Source: an uncultured Opitutaceae bacterium
Lineage (GTDB): Bacteria; Verrucomicrobiota; Verrucomicrobiia; Opitutales; Opitutaceae
Direction of reading: 5' to 3'
Length of the DNA: 14,375 nt
NCBI GenBank assembly: GCA_937902865.1
Contig: CALFNJ010000648.1
Span: 1 to 14,375, forward strand
A program made the position numbers and the translations under genes. Position 1 is the stretch's first letter. Every line of letters starts with the position of its first letter. Below the pieces are notes generated by a model. It saw only the letters and a program-made list of their open reading frames with translations. It was not told the DNA's origin and made no database searches. Of the stretch, positions 13,386-14,375 are shown in pieces.

Positions 13386-14092
13386 CCGGTCGTCTTCGTT
13401 TCCAACACCGGCGCACAGGTCCAGGGATCGATCGCCGTGACGCTCGCCGTCCCGTTCACCCGGAACTGGACGCGGAACGGCGAACAGGTGCCGTCTGGAT
13501 AAAAGGTGACGTACGGCACGGTCTGCGTCTCGACGAGCACGCCGGCGATCAGCATCGCGTTGCCGCCTTTTTGCGCCGCGAGAAAATCGATCACCAGGTC
13601 GTCATTCGTCACGACCGGATAGCTGCGGGTGCCGTCCGTCGTGCTCGAGGTGAACACCTTGGTCTTCGCATCATAACTCAGCCGCACCTCCACGTTCTTC
13701 TCGATCGCATACTGCCGCGCCTCGGTCAGGGCCTTGCGAAAGATTTCCGATGGCGTCGTGGGCTGATCCTTCAGCAGCCTCCCTGCGCCGGCGACCAGCG
13801 CGCCGGCCAGCAGCGCGATCAGCGCCAACGTCATGAGAATCTCCAGCAGCGTGAAGCCGCGGGTCGTGGCCGCGGTGCGGCCGCGCAACGTCCAACGTCC
13901 AACGTTCAGCGTCGCTCGCAAAGGTAGGGACGGGCGGCCCGCCCGTCCGGTTGGACTCCGTCGAACATCCCACTCCGAACGGGCGAGCGGCGCGGCCCTG
14001 CCCATGGGCATCTTGTCGTCGCGGAATGTGGACCGCGCACCGCTAGCGGCGCGCTTCATCCGACGGCTCAGCCGGCCGCATGAGGACGGCAT
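13382..14092 (-). CDS. gspH: GspH-like minor pseudopilin with a 79-residue repeat-filled leader
   Basis: 236 residues. The cleavage site is TRG|FTLLEILMT (Gly79, Phe80, Glu84), followed by a hydrophobic helix and a beta-rich domain (LSYDAKTKVF, FYPDGTC, FRVNGTASVTAI) in the GspH/FimT style. GGAGGG lies just before ATG 14092, the best ribosome site in the window, and the start follows the gspG stop by 12 bases. The 79-residue leader therefore looks genuine. It contains SPTGRAGRPSLPLRATLNVGRWTLRGR, split over two repeat families (13885-13909 and 13922-13970). The same peptides occur in the same frame in the gspJ leader. In-frame ATGs at 14059, 14011 and 14005 are possible but lack a comparable ribosome site. 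Next in the operon is gspI, overlapping by four bases. Confidence 0.86.
   Translation of the reverse strand: MPSSCGRLSRRMKRAASGARSTFRDDKMPMGRAAPLARSEWDVRRSPTGRAGRPSLPLRATLNVGRWTLRGRTAATTRGFTLLEILMTLALIALLAGALVAGAGRLLKDQPTTPSEIFRKALTEARQYAIEKNVEVRLSYDAKTKVFTSSTTDGTRSYPVVTNDDLVIDFLAAQKGGNAMLIAGVLVETQTVPYVTFYPDGTCSPFRVQFRVNGTASVTAIDPWTCAPVLETKTTG
13885..13970. repeat. Two adjacent palindromic repeat units within gspH leader
   Basis: The AACGTCCAACGTCCAACGTT unit (13886-13905) is followed after a 16-base gap by AGGTAGGGACGGGCGGCCCG (from 13922), which runs through CCGTCCGG and on to about 13970. The unit order and orientation match those in the gspJ leader, where the two units are further apart. 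Confidence 0.85.
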
Positions 14093-14104
14093 GAGGCCCT
14101 CCGG

Positions 14105-14375
14105 TCACTTCTGGCTGTCGCCCTCGGTGGGGGTCGGCCAGTTGCCGATGTCATCGGCGGTGCCGCTGACGCCGTCCGGTCCCATCGACCAGAGGCCGTA
14201 GCCTTCCTTGCCATCGATGTTTTTCGAGCCGGGATAGGCGTACTGGTATTCATGCTGCCAGGGATCGGTGGGCACCTTGCCCGTCGCCGTGTCGATGTAG
14301 CGGCGGCGCCAGCCGGTCTTGCCGGCCGTAGCGGTGATCAAGGCCTGCAGGCCTTCCTGCGTGGACGGAAAATAA
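14105..14375 (-). CDS. gspG: GspG major pseudopilin, C-terminal part
   Basis: Ninety codons are visible from the window edge to the stop at 14105; the N-terminus lies outside. YFPSTQEGLQAL, TGWRRRYID, VPTDPWQHEYQYAYPG and LWSMGPDGVSGTADDIGNW match the conserved C-terminal part of GspG. That includes the calcium-loop region (SMGPDG...DDIGNW) which stabilises the pseudopilus subunit. GspG forms the main shaft of the type II secretion pseudopilus. It is followed 12 bases on by gspH, so the canonical order G-H-I-J-K-L-M holds across the operon. Confidence 0.95.
   Translation of the reverse strand, partial: YFPSTQEGLQALITATAGKTGWRRRYIDTATGKVPTDPWQHEYQYAYPGSKNIDGKEGYGLWSMGPDGVSGTADDIGNWPTPTEGDSQK

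Overview
The window is GC-rich, and every gene I can support lies on the minus strand, so transcription runs from base 14375 toward base 1. Gene content, style and the dense short palindromic repeats suggest a Gram-negative bacterium of the Verrucomicrobiota, perhaps Opitutaceae. That placement is inference; no rRNA or marker gene is present.

Layout in transcription order. (1) 14375-8129: a tightly coupled type II secretion pseudopilin operon, gspG (partial)-gspH-gspI-gspJ-gspK-gspL-like-gspM-like. It ends in a MarR-family regulator. From gspH onward the stops and starts overlap by 1-4 bases. GspI carries a 122-residue Gly-rich tail, and GspK carries an Asn/Ala/Gly/Arg-rich segment. (2) 8128-7545: a gene-free stretch packed with nested palindromic repeats, plus an operator-like palindrome (7701-7722). 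(3) 7544-4426: a redox cluster, DUF3570 outer-membrane-type protein - ApbE-like FMN transferase - TlpA-like thioredoxin - DUF4266 lipoprotein. (4) 4425-4078: a gene-free stretch with a second operator-like palindrome (4280-4296). (5) 4077-1: OmpR-type response regulator - cupredoxin - histidine kinase - porin-like protein (cut by the window edge). This looks like a copper- or redox-responsive two-component operon.

How it may work together (inference). The MarR protein has a Cys-Ala-Cys-Phe motif where thiol-sensing MarR proteins keep their reactive cysteine. The two GTAAC/GTTAC palindromes lie upstream of the two redox operons, so all three operons may be linked by one regulator. DUF3570 contains DAIAGAT, close to the sequence ApbE flavinylates, and may be the enzyme's target.

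The most unusual pattern is that palindromic repeats are read through in frame inside the N-terminal leaders of four exported proteins (porin, TlpA, GspJ, GspH). Each leader is expected to be cut off in the mature protein. The two pseudopilin leaders share the same repeat-encoded peptides in the same reading frame.
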